DNA of 64,000 nucleotides from the NCBI GenBank assembly GCA_025345505.1, contig JANVCC010000152.1:1063318-1127317 (forward strand), in the 5' to 3' direction. Below, in pieces: positions 61,951 to 64,000 of this stretch. The notes under the pieces were generated by a model. That model was given only the letters and a program-made list of their open reading frames with translations. It was not told the origin of the DNA and made no database searches. This DNA is from Todiramphus chloris collaris (lineage: Eukaryota; Chordata; Aves; Coraciiformes; Alcedinidae). Numbering within the stretch: the stretch's first letter is position 1; every line of letters starts with the position of its first letter. The translations under genes were made by a program, and so were the position numbers.

Positions 61951-62027
61951 GTTGACCCAATAAAAGATATTGCTTCTACTGATAAATTGTGTCTTGTCTA
62001 GGTCCTTAAACTAACAAGGCTACAACA
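61951..62027 (+). repeat. Possible 3' tail of an ancient amniote interspersed repeat
   Basis: CCAATAAAAGATATTGC followed about 50 bp later by CTAACAAGGCTACAAC. I recall this pair of motifs from old amniote SINE/LINE tails, but I cannot name the family with certainty. Confidence 0.4.
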
Positions 62028-63800
62028 TTATCAGTAAATGCACCTGTGTTTCACTGCATAGCCATTTTATAAAAATCTAGTTTTCTTTGTGTGAGATCCT
62101 CCCTACACTACAAGAAAGGTAATAAAAACCACAGCAAGGAATAATGGGATTCAGTATCTGTGGAGAAGTCAAGGTGACTCTCTCTATAATCTTTAAAACC
62201 TAAAAAATATTAGACATTTCTTTTTCCTCACAAGGACTGAATCCCTGAAGACCTGACCCCTAATATGGATGAAACATGTGAGAAGTGTGAATGTGACTTA
62301 AATTGATCATGAAATCATCACTCCAAGTTAGACTGTACTTAAACACTTTGCCATCATGCTTTATAGTAAGGCTCTGTGCACAGGTAGTTTGTAGAACCTT
62401 ATCTGATGATTAATGTCTGTTATAAACATGTATGGATATGTTAAATGTGTTACACATATTATGGATAGTGTTATAAATAGATGCAAGCCATTACTGTAGG
62501 TAACTTATTGATCTCTTAGTCTTTGTGAAAAAAACCAAAACTGTAACAGCTCATTAAAAGTGAACATAACCTGAAGGGTGACCCCACTTGCCCAAGGATG
62601 GGGATGCTCTCGTCACAGATGTTTCAGATAAGTTCTCTATATCTGTCAGCATGTTTCATCACTTGCTCAACAGGTGTCCTATTAGCTCTCACATAAACCT
62701 TTTCTGCTTCTCTACTTAGTTTTGATGGATAGGATGTGTGTCACTTGGGTCTATTTACCGTAATGTCCTGAGAATACCCCCAGTGTCTATGTACACTCTA
62801 CCATGCTCCAGAAACACTATGTAGAGTTAGTCTGCATGTCTGTGGTCAGAAACCCCCAGCCACCTCTGGGCAAGGTGAAGAGGGTACCAGGAAGGCAGCA
62901 CAACGACAGGAGGAGCCATTTGTTTGTCCCCAGCTGCAGAGCTCTGCAGGCAGCGTTATGGCAGGCAGAGAAGCACTCTGCCTCTCTGAGCACCATGCCT
63001 CTCCTCCACCCAGCTCCCAGGCAGTGCTTATGCACAGGCTCTTTACTACTGAGTAAGAATCTGTTCCTGGACTCTCCTCCCCTGAGAAATCCCACCTCTC
63101 TCCTGTCCATTGCTGGTCTGCAGTCTTGTGTTCCTTCTTATTTAATTGTGGTCTGGCCACAGCACCCCATGTTACCTCTTCTCTATCAGTCAGAGTTTGC
63201 CATATGATGTGGGAGCTGTAGGTTCAAAGCCTCCAGGCTGTCTAGAATTCATGCCTCCTTCTTCACGGGCATGTTTTGTGACCCACGTTGTTAAAGTTGC
63301 TTGTCTCCATGCCCTCACAGGGGATGTAGGAAATGAAGAGACTCAGTCTTACCAACAAACCTGAATTCAAGACAAAGGTGAGATTTCAGAGACACTCCAC
63401 TTCTCAGCAGTGCTGGTTGCCTAAATCCATGCTCAATGTGTCAGCTCTCATTTGGAGAAGCTCAGCTTTAACATCTCCCTTCCAAGTACGGGGAAGAGGT
63501 ACAAATATACTTCCTTATACCGGGGTGCCTATATCAGCTCTGGACATCACTTGGATGCTTAAATGTTTAGTGCTGCCACAGGCACTTACCTTGAATGTCT
63601 TATTCATGAAGTATGAACAGAGACCTATCTCCAGTCCCAGCTCCCTCACCATCATCCTGTCTCCTCATTGGCCAGAGAACTCCATACAGTATTTTGTTTG
63701 CCCCTGGATTCCTCTTAAACACCAGTATTCTCTTCCTTGAAATCCATCGAAAACATCTCAGTGGTTACCATGTGACCACAGTCCAAACTCTGCTTTTAAC

Positions 63801-63864
63801 CCTGTAGGAGGTGGGGCCAAAAGATCTCCAGGAGTCCCTTCCAACCTATATTATTCCCTCTGAT
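63801..63864 (+). mobile_element. CR1 3'-end fragment, plus orientation
   Basis: AAGATCTCCAGGAGTCCCTT then CCAACCTATATTATTC matches the last part of CR1. Only about 60 bp is recognisable. Confidence 0.7.
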
Positions 63865-64000
63865 CAATGAAGAAACACTTGTAGGCTGATGTAGTTGCAG
63901 AAATGATGCTGGGGCCAGATTGTGACCTGCACTGTAATGTCAAAGCAAAGCCCAGACAAAAGTTCATTTGTGCTTCTGAGATTAGGGTCCTATTTCTTTT

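Larger units (their letters stand above)
59475..63800. other. Intergenic, no gene seen
   Basis: Unique-looking sequence, GC-richer at 60950-61900 and 62840-63200. It holds an (ATT)n at 60195-60225 and a possible ancient repeat tail at 61951-62027. Several overlapping ORFs in the GC-richer parts are not recognisable proteins. Confidence 0.6.

Noticed and set aside
60942-61960. Overlapping ORFs in a GC-richer intergenic patch
   Set aside because: Several frames are open on both strands with no recognisable product or splice structure. A lncRNA exon cannot be excluded, but nothing supports it.
29431-64000. Search for an undescribed multi-gene system in the right half
   Set aside because: Only decayed transposons, one solo LTR, microsatellites and unique AT-rich DNA are visible; no coding series or organised repeat architecture supports a new system.

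Overview
The window looks like nuclear DNA from a bird. It carries many CR1-type LINE fragments with their usual 3' ends, one ERVL-like solo LTR, and two intron-containing genes arranged head to head that I recognise as CEP57 and FAM76B. They are divergent neighbours in vertebrates generally (human 11q21). There are no operons, ribosome binding sites, CRISPR arrays, or convincing tRNA or rRNA genes. Species cannot be told from the sequence. Layout: positions 1-16118 hold the 5' part of CEP57 on the minus strand, eight coding exons giving 290 residues; the C-terminal microtubule-binding half lies beyond the left edge. Positions about 15800-17560 are a CpG island with a shared TATA-less promoter of eight CCAAT boxes, a perfect NRF1-type palindrome, and E2F- and CHR-like motifs; the two start codons are 884 bp apart. 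Positions 17003-26900 hold a complete FAM76B coding sequence on the plus strand, ten exons and 341 residues, followed by a long 3' UTR with poly(A) signals near 27.6, 29.1 and 29.4 kb. Positions about 29.4-64 kb look intergenic: AT-rich unique sequence, decayed CR1 copies, one solo LTR and several microsatellites. I found no credible protein-coding exon there. All exon boundaries were read by hand from reading frame, GT/AG sites and remembered orthologue sequence. Every exon joins in phase, which supports the models. How the genes relate: CEP57 is a centrosomal coiled-coil protein, and FAM76B is a cysteine-rich, histidine-tract nuclear-speckle protein. They are not known to act in one pathway, and what they share here is the promoter. 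I saw no undescribed multi-gene system. The observations most worth checking are the mirrored CCAAT architecture of the promoter, an in-frame 48-nt cassette exon of FAM76B, two head-to-head CR1 inverted pairs, and the ERVL-like solo LTR with a still-recognisable target-site duplication.
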